Positions 1-12,600 are shown, counted from the stretch's first letter. The stretch is 64,000 bases of DNA from Paraescarpia echinospica (GCA_020002185.1 CM034534.1:19074271-19138270); one strand, 5' to 3'. The notes: generated by a model from the sequence alone, not told the origin. A program made the numbers and translations.

Positions 1-100
1 ACGGCGCCGTGAGCAGTCCAAAGGACTGGACACGTCGTTATGTAACATCTTTTTTTTCTCAAATGGAACAATTGTTAACTAAAATTTGCGTTTGTTTCAG

Positions 101-1661
101 AGTCGGTCAACAAGAATCTTTCTGTAAGGTGCGACTGCCCCAAGTCATGTGAAATCACTCATTACAGAGTGTCAACGAGCTACGCTTCGGCAAATCAGAG
201 AACAGGTGGTCGATTTGGTTTGTCGAGTGACTTGCTACGGAGATTGCGAGAGCACTTGAACAAATCGATGGACACGAGGGAGCATATCGTAACAGAAAGA
301 CGGCGTGCCAACATAGAAGAGACAACAAAAGCGCTTGGAAATGTGTCCTACCTGGATATGGGACGTGGATATGTAGAACATAGCGTAATAGGCATTAGAG
401 AGACGTACGTTCAAGACAATATCGGCGAGACCATCAACTATATCTTGGAAACAGGATTTCAGAAAATGGAAGACATCTTCCGGTTTGGGTTTATTGCTGC
501 ATGGGATAAAATTAGTTTGTATGAAAGTATGTCTACTTCGTACGAACTTTCTCAAATAATTGATCGTTCTTTAGAGAGTACTGACCAAGAAACCTGGCGA
601 GCGGCTGCTAGACTGCGTCTTAAAGAAAAGCTCATTGCATCAAAGAGAACTTTGCACAACCTAGACCGAGTGCACAGCGCCTACTGTAACGGTGTTCCGT
701 TGATGTCGTTCTCGGCCACTCTCTGTGGCCGCTACGACTCTTACTACTTAAAAGCATTGTTTAATCAGAGTGCAGAAGTAAATGAGACGTTCACTCGCCT
801 TAGAAGACACGTCACAAAGTATATAGATCATACTGATGCACTGTTATTTTTATTAGACGAAGAGGCTGATAGCGCGGAAGCTGAATTTCTGGAGAAGTAT
901 TTCGATAACATCAACGATCTCGCTGACAATTCAGCCGCATATGTTCCCGATCTGCTTAAGTATGAATCTCTCGTGACACACCAACCGCTTGAACGCCTTT
1001 TCACAGCAAAACGTAAATTCTTAGATTACAAACAACGGATCTCTGCCATGGATGATAGTAATCGACATGACGTTGTCCTTCTTAAAGCTACATTGACAAA
1101 AATCTTTAGTATATTTAGACAATTCAATGATGTAGATTCCGACGGCATCGTTGCGATGTACTTGCAAAATCTGACAGAGGGCCGATTCGTCAGCAAACGT
1201 GAACTTGCTGAAACGTTTATGTCGGAAAGTATAACGCAAGTGTTGTCAAAGCTGACAACGTATTATGGTTATATTTATCAGCTCATTGAACATTACGAGA
1301 AGCGTTTCAACGACGTGAACGATTTGGATTGCTCTCTGAATGTGGCTGTCTTCAATGAACCTTTACTGCAGACACTTTTTCGTAACTTGTTTGATCGTTA
1401 CGAGAAGGCGAATACTTCAGAGAAAGAAATCATGGACGCTTGTATCAAATTTGACAACGAACATTCTGTCAAAGACTTAATACATGAAGATGAGCATGGA
1501 CATATGTGGATGTCTGGATGCCCCTTACGGGCGTTATCAATTTGGTCGGACGTCAAGAATACAGCATTGACGGTCTACATTTGGTTAAACAACTTGTCTT
1601 CGTTTAGAACCAAGCTGGAGCATTTCCTTCATGACACCCGTCTTGACGGAAACTTTTATAG
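101..1661 (+). CDS. DEG/ENaC channel exon: CxCPxxC block plus ~500-residue extension
   Basis: This is an internal exon of a degenerin/epithelial sodium channel subunit, a plasma-membrane trimeric cation channel. It begins after a T-rich tract and AG (99-100) and ends at AG|gtaatg (1660-1663) with two bases of a codon left over. The first residues include CDCPKSC (130-150) followed by a tyrosine and STSYAS, the last disulphide block of the family's extracellular domain. In ordinary members about 70 residues separate this block from TM2. Here the frame stays open for about 500 more, helix-rich and charged, with few cysteines, no hydrophobic membrane segment and no domain I recognise. The GTG at 169 is not a start, because coding continues upstream to the splice site. 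A decayed homologue of the first ~110 codons lies at 50200-50560, so the extension is shared by the local family. Earlier exons lie left of the window. Family certain; role of the insert unknown. Confidence 0.85.
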
Positions 1662-2780
1662 GTAATGTGTTATTACCTTTACTTCACCTTTATCATTGTT
1701 GATCCACATATCATTTTCTGATCTCTTTACTGCAATCAGAGCATACAATGGCAAAGCAACGTTTCTGCAACGTAATCTGTTTTGGCTGATGTTTTTGTAA
1801 CTTTCACCGTGCTCTCAAACCTCAGTATGTCTTCTGTGGCTGACATTCTTCCGTTGTTTGGGAAATGTAATAATTTTAGTTAACATGTTTGTGTATTAAT
1901 AACAAATAACTGCAGACATTCCAACATGGCACAAAGAAATAACGCTATAATTATCAATATGTGGAATCTCACGTCAGGAGTTATTTTGTCAAGAACGTAT
2001 AACGAATAGTGTTCCGTTGTTGGCGCAAAGTACCGAATATCTTCAACCTTAACTATCTGTGATCTACAACCTATCTGCCTTTGAAAATACACCGAATATT
2101 GCAAGTGAAGATATGTTTATTTCATATCTATAACTAATTAAATATTATCGTGTAATCGTATTTTATAAGTGGAACAGTTGAAATATAAAATGCGGGACAT
2201 CTCCCATCATGTAGGCTCCGACTGTCTGAGGAACTATCCAGGAGAATGTTCAGTATTGAAAGAAATGTTGATGTGCCTACATTTCTCGTCGTTTGGTGAT
2301 TCCATTTAAACGTTTCCTTTGTGGATGTTTTGGACGGGGTGCCCTACCCTATTTAACCCCCCTTTTCAAATTCCTTCCAATTGCTGTTTGTTTTTCCTCG
2401 TGAACTAATAAAGTTTATTATTTATAATATTATCGGCTTATACACCCGGTTATATCTCCTCGTGGGAGGTGAATAAAATGTAAGATATTATAAAACTTAA
2501 TCACTGCAATAAATAATAAATGAAATATTAAGAAGGTTAAATACGTTATTTAAATATACAATAGTAACGAAATAAGTCACGTAAAATAAAGTATAGACAA
2601 AACTGTGACTGAAAGATGTATTAATATAAATGCTTTAACATGGATACAATAACAACAAATAATTAATTACGTAAACTGCAATAAAACGAAACCGTGTTAT
2701 TGATGACATGTATCGGTTTTCGCAAACGTTTATATCAATTATTCTGAAATGCTGTCTTAAATCATTTTAATTTGAGACTT
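1662..2780 (+). other. Intron of DEG/ENaC gene 1, no recognised content
   Basis: AT-rich sequence after the donor at 1662. No exon, repeat tail or conserved motif stands out. A homopolymer-rich AATAAA-containing stretch near 2405-2480 is not supported as a gene end. The intron carrying the following transposons runs up to 12882, and at least one more exon must be hidden in it, because the phases of the 1661 donor (two bases left) and the 12882 acceptor (two bases needed) do not match. Confidence 0.6.
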
Positions 2781-3530
2781 AATAATAATAATAATAAGAT
2801 AACTTCTATTGCGCCTAAATCCTTAGAAACCAAGCTCAGCGGCGCATCAAAACAAAGGGATGGGTCAATCTCAAAATCCATCAGCAGTATTCCAGTTGTC
2901 AACAGAGGGAGTTACGGTGGATAAGCAAGGTTGTAAAGATAAGTTGTTCAATGACGACGGAATTTTTTAATATTTTCAACAGATCTAGCTCTAAGATGGA
3001 GCATATTCCAAAGAGTTGGTGCAGCAACATAAAAGGCCCTACTTCCAATGTTAGTGTTATCTCTGGGAACAAAACGTAGGTCAGAACTAGATGATCGAAG
3101 CTGGATAGGTGTTCTTACAAGAATAAGCAATGAATGCAAATAACATGGTTGCTTACTGGACAGTGTTAAATAGTATACGATATCGTACAGGAAGCCAATG
3201 CAAAGACTTCAAAAGTGGTACAGAGCGAGAAAAACGAGGAGATCTTGTAACTACTCTTGCGTGACAATTTTGGACACGCTGAAGTTTTGTGATATCCTTG
3301 CTAGCGATATTATAAAGGAGAGAATTGCAATAGTCAAGTCTGCTGCTAACAAGCGCTGTTGCAATAGCTTTAGCAACAGAAAATGACATATACCGGCAAA
3401 AAATGGCGGAGATCACTAATATGATAAAAAACAGCACCGACATATTTGAGATATGTGTTGTCGGTCATTTGTTGATCAATCCTAGATTCAGCATAATTCA
3501 AGTGAGTCAGCGACATGAAATTTTTTAACT
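2780..3530 (-). mobile_element. L2-type LINE, 5'-truncated 3' end
   Basis: Reading the minus strand gives the C-terminal part of an L2-like reverse transcriptase polyprotein: ALVSSRLDYCNSLLYNI, then KLQRVQN, TRSPRFSRSVPLLKSLHWLP and, after a frame change, QLRSSSSDLRFVPR and AAPTLWN. These blocks in this order are the usual end of L2-type ORFs. The element ends in an ATT/AAT trinucleotide tail at 2780-2797, typical of this clade. It is 5' truncated and carries stops and frameshifts. The same family recurs on the + strand near 14.6, 15.5, 25.3, 27.1 and 48.6 kb. Confidence 0.8.
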
Positions 3531-4646
3531 ATAGGATAATCTGTGGGCCATTTAGACAATAATCCGGCGCCTAAATAGCTAAATACTCGTTCACATACGT
3601 TCTTCCAAGAACATTCAGGCTGTTGCACTTGTCAAATTGCATATATGCCTGTTCACTTGATTTGGGGGATGCGTTTTTCAAACTGCGATTGTAGGCTTCT
3701 AAATCATTCAACAGGGCCTCTTCAGTCCTCGGGCGGATATCAGGCAGAGCACTTTGCTTGAGAAGGCTTCTTATCTGCAACATATGGTCCTGACTAATAA
3801 TATTATACATAATTTGTTTAAATTGTCCTTCTTTACATATAGTCTAAATTATCCACCAGAGGCAGGCACTTGATTTAAAAATAGACGCGGATATGATATA
3901 CTGTTTTGGTTGTCTGGAACAAACAACGCGTGCCCAGAATAATAAAGCTGACGTGTTCTTCTTGTAATTTTTGAATTAACAATCCTGCCATTACCTACAC
4001 AGTTTATTCCATTTATGCGTAAACTTCCTATCAATTATACTGTTAATGCAAAATAGTTCTTATTGAAATACCCGATATGTGATTTTAACTTATAGTTGTA
4101 AAATCTTTCGTTAGCGTAGCACACCAATTTCTTCAGTGCATGTGACGTATGATGTCACGTGTACGGAGGAAAAATTAAATAGTTGGCCTACAAATTAACT
4201 ATCATAAAGAATGTTCAGCAATGATAGTGTTAAGCCTAAACGGATTACTAGCGCAAGACACCTGCGAAGCAACTTTTATATGTCAGGCACGTTATCTAGG
4301 CGCTTATTTCTGGCACTGGATATGTTCGGCTCATGACAACTTGACTTTTGTGTTTTAGTTGCAACTTCGTAGAATTGAACATTTATATGCGAGACCTGCG
4401 AATCGAGCAACGCGAACAGCAGAAGGCCTATCTTCTCATAGACTTACTAAGTAAGGCCCTTTTGTGTTATTACGGGGAAAACTGAAACCTAACACAGCGC
4501 TACCTACACTGTGTTAGTTACACTTTGTAATTTATTTGTAATTCTTTATGTCAGCGCTGTTTTGGCTGGCAAGGAAACGATATAAATAGGTGCATTTTTT
4601 GCCGTGCAACGCCGCGAAAACTCTAATTATATGTATGTATATATAT
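3531..4646. other. Unassigned intronic stretch with two minus-strand ORFs
   Basis: No element boundary is visible. Two short minus-strand open frames (3571-3810, 79 codons; 3849-4034, 61 codons) have fairly protein-like composition, for example ALPDIRPRTEEALLNDLEAY in the first, but I recognise neither. They may be remnants of one decayed coding sequence. The rest is AT-rich without structure. Confidence 0.25.
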
Positions 4647-5018
4647 TAGAGTGGCCAAATTTTACATGTGAGTATTTTTTTTAATAAACCATGCATGTGG
4701 GCTAAAAAGGTGAGGTTTGCTGAGAAAACAACTGTGGTAAAATTTCAGAAAAATCCATTTAGGGGAAGAGACCTCTCAAAGCACCCGAAGTTTTTGTAAA
4801 AGCACTATATAGGGACACATTTAAAAACGCGATATATCAATATCTACTTAATCTGTTTTCATTACATTTTTACTGGGTTCTAATTTCTATTGATAAGAAT
4901 TTTGTCCAGACAATAGAACAATCGATCAGGTTATAAGTATAAATCATCTACAAACGTGAACATTTAAAAAATGGAATTATTTTAGAAAACACAGTAATCC
5001 ATCATAATTGACTACATT

Positions 5019-5832
5019 GTGATTGACTACTCTTCAGTTCAGCATATCTTTGCGAGACCAGCTGCCCGGATGATCCCACGATACGCTGCTCTGTCTGCCG
5101 TTCGTCTCCCTGCTCTCACGATGTCGTCTTCCAACCAGTCGCTGATGTCCTGCTCCCGTCTTCTCCTTGGTCTTCCCCTTCCTCTCTCTCCCTCCACTTT
5201 GCCTTCTAAGACTGTTTTCTCTAAGGAATTATGTCTTTTGATGTGGCCAAAATAACTAAGTTTTAGTCCTTTTATTCTATTCACTAGTTGGCAGTTCTTT
5301 ATGTCAAATTTTTTAAGGATCTCTGCATTTGTTGTTCTTGTTATCCATGGCACTCTTGGGACTTTTCTGTAACATTTAATCTCAAACGCTTGTGTTCTTC
5401 TCATGTCTTCTTTGTTCAGTGTCCACGTTTCGCTCCCGTATAGAGTTGTTAGGAGAAACGCAAGTTTTTTTAAATTCTTATCTTTGTTGGTATGTTTTGT
5501 CCTTTCCGTACATTTTTCAGATTGTTTAGTTTCTGCGTTTTTATGGCTATCCTTCTTTTGATCTCTGATGATGTATTGTCGTCTCCTTGTAGTCTTGCTC
5601 TAAGGTATTCGTAGGATTTCACATTTTCAACTTGCACCCCGTTGATTGCAATTTCTGTTTTTTCAATGCATTTGTCAGTGTCCATGATCTTTGTTTTCTT
5701 CACATTAAGTAACAAGCCCTTTTTCTCACTGTGTTCTTTTACAGACATGATTAGGTTTGTTAGGCAGATTGTTGTAGTGGACAGGAGTGCCGTATCGTCT
5801 GCGTATCGCAGGTCTCTGATTCTATTGACTTC
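5019..5832 (-). mobile_element. RTE-type LINE fragment with 12-bp target duplication
   Basis: The minus strand encodes the end of an RTE-type reverse transcriptase: RYADDTALLSTT (catalytic YADD), LLLNVKKTKIM, SYEYLRARLQGD, then LSYFGHIKRHNSLEKTVLEG and a GRGRPRRRREQDISDWL tail, ending LAKIC-stop near 5040. The insert is bounded by direct repeats ATTGACTACATT at 5007-5018 and 5833-5844, a clean 12-bp target-site duplication. The element is 5' truncated just before the YADD motif and has one frame change between its two open parts. It sits inside the transposon at 4647-8270, so it is younger than that insertion. Confidence 0.88.
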
Positions 5833-6116
5833 ATTGACTACATTATATAGATAATTTACACTAATTGTAAATCACGTAATATTTTGTTATATTGCACTTA
5901 AACCATTTGGTATTATGTAGCATTTTACACACCATAATTTAAGCAGGCAGATTTGTTGTAAGTTTTAAAAAGTAAGCTCTGTTTAACGTCGCGTCAGCAG
6001 TAACTGTTGTCGTTCATTGCACTGGTGCTGCTGTGGCCAGGCCGGATGTGCTGCTTCGTACTAGATCTGTAACAAACGTGTGGTTAGTTGGGCAACCGCT
6101 TCCTTATATCGAGAAC

Positions 6117-7882
6117 ATGAACCAACTGCCTACAATTGGTAGAGTTCTGCGGCGAGTTTTCTACGACTTGAAAGTGAAGAAGCTGACGCAACCTGCAAAT
6201 TGCAACTATGCGGTAGGTGTAGTGCTGCGGTTTTGGCATCTGGCTAACATTCCGACGACACAGAAGCCGAATGCTGTCGAGAAGCTGAAGAAACTCTATC
6301 AGCAGCATGTAAACACATGCAAGAACAAACACAGGCGCAGTAAGAGGCAAGCTGAGCTGGAAACTGAGTTTGGCAGTCGATTGCTGGAAATGTTTGATGT
6401 GGCACAAGCAGAGTGTGATCAGCTGATCCGCATTGCTCGTGATGTGAAGTTTCTGCAAGATCAACGAAGTGAGACGAATATGATGATGATGATGGCTGGG
6501 GAGGACAAGCCTTTCAAACTGAAAGAGCAGAAACGGCAAAAGCTAAATTACGACGAGATGCAGCGATGAGAGTCTGCCTCCAAGGCAACTGATGAGACCG
6601 AGCCGACAACCGAGCCACTCACAGAGTCATCACAGGATGAACGGTCGGATTCTGATGACACACTAGACGTTGATGTGGCTATCTATATCAGCAAATATAA
6701 TCACAAACATCTATATGTATCTGGATCATCGCAGTCTCCTGAGCGGGCTGAACCAGTTCCCAAAACCAAGAAGGTAGCACGACGCTGTCTTGTTGATGAC
6801 CAGTTGTTTGTTGCTAGCTTGGACAGAACACCAACAACATCACTTCATGCGATGCATATTGTGACACCTGCATTGATGGCTGCTGGCGTTGATGTGTCAA
6901 AACTCACTCTGTGTAGAAAATCACTCGACACAGCACATAGAGATGGCCGCTTCGCCATCGCACAGGCAATTAGAGATAATTTCGACCTGGATGTACCTCG
7001 ATGGAAAACTATGGAAAGCAAGCGAGTTCCTAACAGAACAACTTCGCAATAAGCACCCACGACAGAACTACCTCGAGTTCATCCAGCTGGCCATCATCAT
7101 CATGTTGGGTGGTGGACGTGACTCGAGACACCATTTCAGCCCACCAGGTGCCTACCACCGTGCTCGCTGGATGACGAAAGGGATCTACTGCTTGAAGATA
7201 TTCGCCTTCCATGAACAGTACGAGCTTACTAGCTACGATCTACAGGCTCTTCAGCGCGTCTGCCTGTTCAAAATCAACAACTACATCAGAGCATGGGGAG
7301 ATCCAGCCAGCAGCAGACGTGCGCCTATCAATGACCTCTGCTTCCTTCGTGACCTGGAGAACTTCGATGAAGTGGATGGTGTGATTGCACAGACAACAGT
7401 AATGAAGATGAGGGGCCATCTCTGATGTCTCAGTGAAGACCTAATCTCTCAGGCGCTCTTCTATGACCGCGTCTATGCAGACGAGAAGACCGCATTTGTA
7501 GCCGCCTTTGGGAGACCTGCAAAGAAGAATGACCTGCGGCGAGTGGAGGCGAAAAAGATAGTCTTCTTCAATGAAGTGCACCTCGCCAATTTTGCAATGG
7601 AACGTTCGCTGAACTTCTTCACTGCTCTCAACATTGAACGCAGCTTTCTCTACAGCAAGCCTGAGACATGGCCCAGCCGCCAAGACTATCTTAATGCAAT
7701 GAAGACTGTCTCTGCTTCGCGTGTTGTAAACGACCGTGCAGAGAGAGCCGTCAAACTGGCGACGGATTTCGACCTGTCTCTCACCTATTGACGAAGAGCA
7801 GCGCCAGCTCATCTTCCAAGTCGTAGAGTCGCATCGTTGGCTGATGCCTCATTCTATAAAGACGAGGATGATGGATCTTTAA
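6117..7882 (+). pseudogene. Broken transposase-like gene of the TIR element
   Basis: The likely start is ATG 6117 (MNQLPTIGRVL). Frame 1 runs to about 7000 with one stop (TGA 6567-6569). The frame then shifts, continues to 7791 with one TGA where TGG is expected (7423-7425), shifts again near 7786 and ends at TAA 7880. Recognisable stretches are KTKKVARRCLVDDQLFVASL, then KHPRQNYLEF, PPGAYHRARWMTKGIYCLK and ERAVKLATDFDLSL plus DEEQRQLIFQVVESHR. From memory these match an uncharacterised protein family common in invertebrate genomes; I cannot name it. In that family a DDE/RNase-H-like middle of about 170 residues lies between the VDDQLF and KHPRQ blocks. Here it is missing, apparently by internal deletion near 6985-7020. 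It probably encoded the transposase of the element that contains it. Confidence 0.6.
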
Positions 7883-8270
7883 TAAGGCAAAACAGCTGTC
7901 CTGCTATGCACTTTTCATATGTGGGATTGCGTGTATGTTTACCTTATTACAAATGCTCTGCCCGGAAATTTCAAATGTTCATCCTGGAGTGCAATAAATC
8001 TGTTTCACTAAATAGGTATGTATTGGGCTAATTTTTATTAGCTCAACACATACCTATTAATCATACACTTGTATGATTCATAGGTCACAGTGATAATTTT
8101 AATAAAATAGGTTCAGTAGATTTTGAGATATTTTGTTTTAAATTTATCCCTATATTGCGATTTAAAAAAAAAAATTGGGTGCTTTAAGAGGTTTTTTCCT
8201 CTCAATGGTTTTCTCTGAAATTTCAACACAGTTGTTTTCTCACCCAACCTCACCTTTTTTGGCCACCCTA

Positions 8271-8302
<32 letters not shown>

Positions 8303-8312
8303 GTGTGTTTGT
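8271..8312. repeat. (TATATG)n/(TG)n microsatellite
   Basis: Short TATATG repeats followed by TG repeats directly abut the right end of the TIR transposon. A similar TATG/TATA tract precedes its left end, so the transposon probably inserted into this microsatellite. Confidence 0.85.
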
Positions 8313-9320
8313 GTGTGTAAGATAATATTGAATAATATTGATTATTTATAATATATTATGTAGAAACAAATTTATATGTAGCAATTTTCATATCCTAAAT
8401 AGTCAGAGATTTCTTTCTTGCAAGCACTATTGATTCTGACTATTGGTCAACTCATGTATTGAGGTTCTTATTTGCTGATACACAAGTACTAATTTGCAAA
8501 CGAGCACAGTCTTTTTGATCATAACAGTTTTATGTTTTTATTTATTTATATTGTTTTATAATTAATTTAATTGATATTTATAAATGCTGCAATGTAGGAG
8601 TTACAGTTGTGTCTTGTTAAAAATAATGTACAGGCTACATAGAACAAATATTTCCTATCGTAATTCTCTATTACCTCATATCGGAAAGAGCCATTTTTAC
8701 AATAACAATTGATACATTATTATTTTGGTTAATCGTAAATGTCAAACTAATTATCGTTAAGTGTATGTGTTCAAATATTCAACTGATATGTGTTTACAGA
8801 CATATGATGATTTGTTTTACAAAATGTATAATGCTAAATGTGTATGTACGTGCTTTCTTCGTTGGCCTAACTTTGTTTGTTTTATTTTTGATTTTGCGTC
8901 TTTCTCAACTTATCCACCTATTTACGTTATGTGTATCACTGTTCTGATTTTCTCATGGAACAATAATAGCTATCGATCTAATCATTTGTATCTGTCTGTC
9001 TGTCTGTCTGTATCACTCAATAATTGTATATACATATTGTTATAATATTATTATTAAGCACATGTATGACTATTCCTACAAACGCAGGCTCAGTTACGTT
9101 TAATGACACTTTCCTCTCCTACCTAGGAGGTATCAAAACATCCTATGTAATGTTTTTGATACAAATGATGATAACAACAAACCACAAGTAATATACTGCA
9201 CTTCTTATTAATAAATTAATAAATTCGCTAACCTGGCAAATAAAACCACTAACAGTTCTACTATTCTAAGCTCAAACATATTGTCTATAAATAAAAAAAT
9301 TAATTAACTTGAAATATTCA
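8313..9320. other. Unassigned AT-rich stretch
   Basis: No gene or element boundary is seen. A (TCTG)n run lies at 8993-9012. Open frames near 8761-9045 are hydrophobic and low-complexity, with no family likeness. Confidence 0.5.
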
Positions 9321-11985
9321 GAGATGTTTAGATGGATATGATTGTATAACACGGCGGAAAATGTAGGGACAAAGGAGGGTCATTAATATAAGTAGATGAT
9401 AAATATCAATCTAAAATAATCTAAATATGTCAGATAATTGGGAAGGGTTAATAATTTAAGTAACTGGAAATGGTTTATCAAAGACAATGACCATTGGAAT
9501 ATATATATAGACACCCAAGTTCATGCAACGAACATATTACACAATATATTTTATAAACTTTTAGTTTTAAAAGTTTTTAAAGTTTTATCGTTCTAGAAAA
9601 CAGCAATAATAATAATATACTCATTATAACAGGGGATTTTAATATAAATTTACTTAAAATAAATGAAAACAGAATTTACAGTGATTGTTTTGATACCTTA
9701 ATGGATAACGTTTTGCTCACTAAATCAATTTATACTAGAACGTACTGCTGGAATTTTCACAAACACTTTCTCAGACAATCAAACTTATTTTCTAATTATA
9801 GATACAATTCCTAAAGCAGAACTCCCTATTAATTTTTTTTTAAATAACATGCAAAGTGTTGAACCTATGCAGAAAGTTAATAATATTGAAATTGTTTCTG
9901 ATAAATTATACGACAAATTACATAAACAACAAAATGAAGACCCCAACATAAATCACAATATAATGCATAAAGAAATAATGCGCGCTAAATGTAAGTACAT
10001 GCCTATTAAAATAATGAAATTTAATAAATACAAACACACAGAAATCGGCATGGATCACCCAAGGTTTACACAAATATATTACATATCTGGACATATTAGA
10101 TAAACAGTTAAAATGACTGACCCTAACTCACCAGACTATGAAATCAAACTTACAACACCATATTAAAAAGAAATATCAGAGCAGCTAAGCAAATTTACTT
10201 TGAATCATGATTTAACCAATACCAAAAAAATTATCAGAAATACACGGAACACTTAAAAATTATCTTAAAAATAAAGCAAAGAAGACATCTTCTTCAACTT
10301 TTAAAGTAAATGTTACTACCATAACAGATCAATAAGAAATTGCACACAAATTCAATAACTATTTTACAAACATAGCTCAAACTATTGTAGAAGATATTAA
10401 ATATACAGGAAACAAAAATATGACTACTACTTGAATACAAAAGTTAGATATGTTCTTAAATTTAAGAATGTTGATTGAAACAATAAATGATCTCCCAACT
10501 AAAAATAGCAGGGGATTTTATGGAATTTCATCAAAACTGCTAAAAGTAATTGAACCGACAATAATTAAATTGCTAACCTTAGTAAGTAATCAAGTAATTA
10601 ATACTGGCATATTTCCTGGTAAACTAAAACATTTCAAAAGTAGTTCCAATTTATAAAAATGATGACCCATCATTAATACAAAATTACAGGCCAATTTATC
10701 CAACTATTTTTAAAGTACTAGAGAAAATAATACATAATCAGTTATTCACTTATTTGATTGATTCCAAGCTATTTTTTTATAATCAGTACGGATTTAGACC
10801 TAACCAGTCAACAGAATATGCATCACTTGAACTAGTAAATAAAATAATTACTCAAAATGGACAAAACAAATTACACTATTGACAATTCGATATTATAACA
10901 AATTTAAGATATTATGGCATAGACGGCAATACTCTTCGTTTATTCGAAAGCTATTTAAGCAACCGGAAACAGTATGCCGAATGTGAATATACTACATCTG
11001 ATATTTTACCTATAAACGTAGGTGTACCACAAGGGTCCATCCTTGGACCTGTGTTATTTACTATATTTATAAATGACTTTCAACAAGCAAACCAATTTAT
11101 TGTTAAAGTTATGATGCATGCTGATGATACCACTGTATTTAGCACCATTGAAACTTTTAGTGATAAAGCACAAAATATAAATATATAATCTGTTATAAAT
11201 GAAGAACTCCTCAAAATAATTGAGTGGCTAAATATTAATATGTTGTCACTAAATAAAAGTAAATCTAAACATATGACCTTCCTAATGCCAAACAAACCTA
11301 CACAGAGTTTATTTCTCAAAATTGATGATATATATATACAGTGAGAGAGTGGAAAAATTTAATTTCTTAGATTTGAATTAAAATTCTAGATACTAAGTTA
11401 AGTTGGAAAAAACACACTGAAAAATATCAAATAAACGTTCCAAAACTATTGATATATTAAATAGATTAAAACTTGTGTCACCTTTACAAATAAAACATAT
11501 GTTATATAATACACTGCCATTACATCATATTAATTAGTGTATTATAACATGGGGATACCAAGGAAACAGATTAAAGAAAATTCAAAAGAAAGCGGTGCGA
11601 ATATTGACATTTAGTAAATACAACTCACATACAGAACCGTGTTTTAAACAAATCAACATACTAAAAGTAGCAAACTTGCTAAATTTACAAGAATTACAAC
11701 TTTATTATAAATACAAACATCAACATTTACCCGTTTACTTATTAAATTGGCAGTTAATTCCAAATACAAACACAAACAAATACGAAGAGCAACAGAACTA
11801 CACACATTCAGAACTAAATATGAATTTGCAAAAAAAGTGTCTTAAATATAACCACATGTCATAAATAATATTCTTGATTTTATGAAAGACAAGACAAGAA
11901 TATTATTTATCCATAGTTTGAAAGGATTCTCAAGTTATGCTAAAACCACATGCTACCAAAAATACAACGTCACGTGCAATATAGT
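9320..11985 (+). mobile_element. Decayed LINE (L2/Jockey-like), endonuclease and reverse transcriptase
   Basis: Scattered + strand frames read in LINE order. The endonuclease core is ILIITGDFNINLL near 9630. Reverse transcriptase follows: KIIHNQLFTYLIDSKLF, YNQYGFRPNQSTEYASLE, INVGVPQGSILGPVLFTIF near 11010-11070, and MHADDTTVFS (ADD of the active site) near 11115. The C-terminal region is RILTFSKYNSHTEPCFKQIN and LPVYLLNWQLIPNTN near 11595-11770. Many stops and frameshifts break it. The organisation, with a GDFN endonuclease, a VPQGSILGP motif and this style of C-terminus, is like the LINE at 30-36 kb on the other strand, but they are different families. It sits in the last introns of DEG/ENaC gene 1. 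Confidence 0.75.
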
Positions 11986-12600
11986 AAGTTGCTACATATG
12001 CCAACTAAATTATTAAATTATAAATGCGAAACACAGTTAATAAAAACGCAACATTACAATTTGTATAGTCGCATACATGCGTACATGCGTACACACAAAC
12101 TGACATTATTATTATGTTTTGTTATAGAAAGTTTAGGATACACTAAACATTTTTTCCCACAGCAACTGTTTTCTATTTTTATATTGCAAAATGTATACTG
12201 TATTCTGTTGATTACATATTTTCAGTTGTATTGTATATATCACATTTCAATATTACTGCATGTGCCGATAGGTGTGTATATGTATGTCATAAGTGTATGT
12301 GTGTATACATATATAACTTGTATTTTTTTAATGCTGTTGGGAAAATAAAAACAGCATTCATCTTCTATGCTTTATAAAAACTAGTTTGCATCACATACAT
12401 TGTCTGCCTCTCTTTAAACTGCATTGGTACTGACAGGAATTGATACCACTTATCAATTCTGCTTTTGTATAAAGTTTCTAAGATTTGTTCCGATATCTAC
12501 ATATATCCGATTTTGACACAACTTAGCGTAGAAACCTAATGAGTGAATAAAAAAGTTCCCCCCACCGTGTTTTACAAAGGATGAATGAAATAATTTTCAC
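11986..12600. other. Unassigned stretch after LINE
   Basis: AT-rich sequence with no conserved coding block. It may include the 3' untranslated end of the preceding LINE. A predicted frame at 11950-12348 is hydrophobic low-complexity. Confidence 0.4.

Larger units (their letters stand above)
4647..8270 (+). mobile_element. DNA transposon with long terminal inverted repeats
   Basis: The left end (TAGAGTGGCCAAA at 4647) and right end (TTTGGCCACCCTA to 8270) are inverted copies. The match continues inward for about 170-215 bp: AAAGGTGAGGTT, TGAGAAAACAACTGTG, AAATTTCAGA, CTCTCAAAGCACCC and ATATAGGGA all recur in order on the opposite strand at 8106-8260. The left arm has a ~45-bp insertion (4660-4705). 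The flanks are TATG/TA microsatellite, so the target duplication cannot be read; TA is possible. Inside are a broken protein-coding region (6117-7882) and a later RTE insertion (5019-5832). The superfamily is not identified. Long TIRs plus a single coding region make a cut-and-paste transposon the best reading. Confidence 0.75.

Noticed and set aside
169..1665. A free-standing 498-codon gene starting at GTG 169
   Set aside because: Coding continues upstream through CDCPKSC to a splice acceptor at 100, and the end overlaps a splice donor. It is an internal exon, not a complete gene.
8761..9045. 94-codon frame with hydrophobic segments
   Set aside because: No conserved motif, cysteine-poor organisation unlike any exon of the array, and ends in a TCTG repeat.
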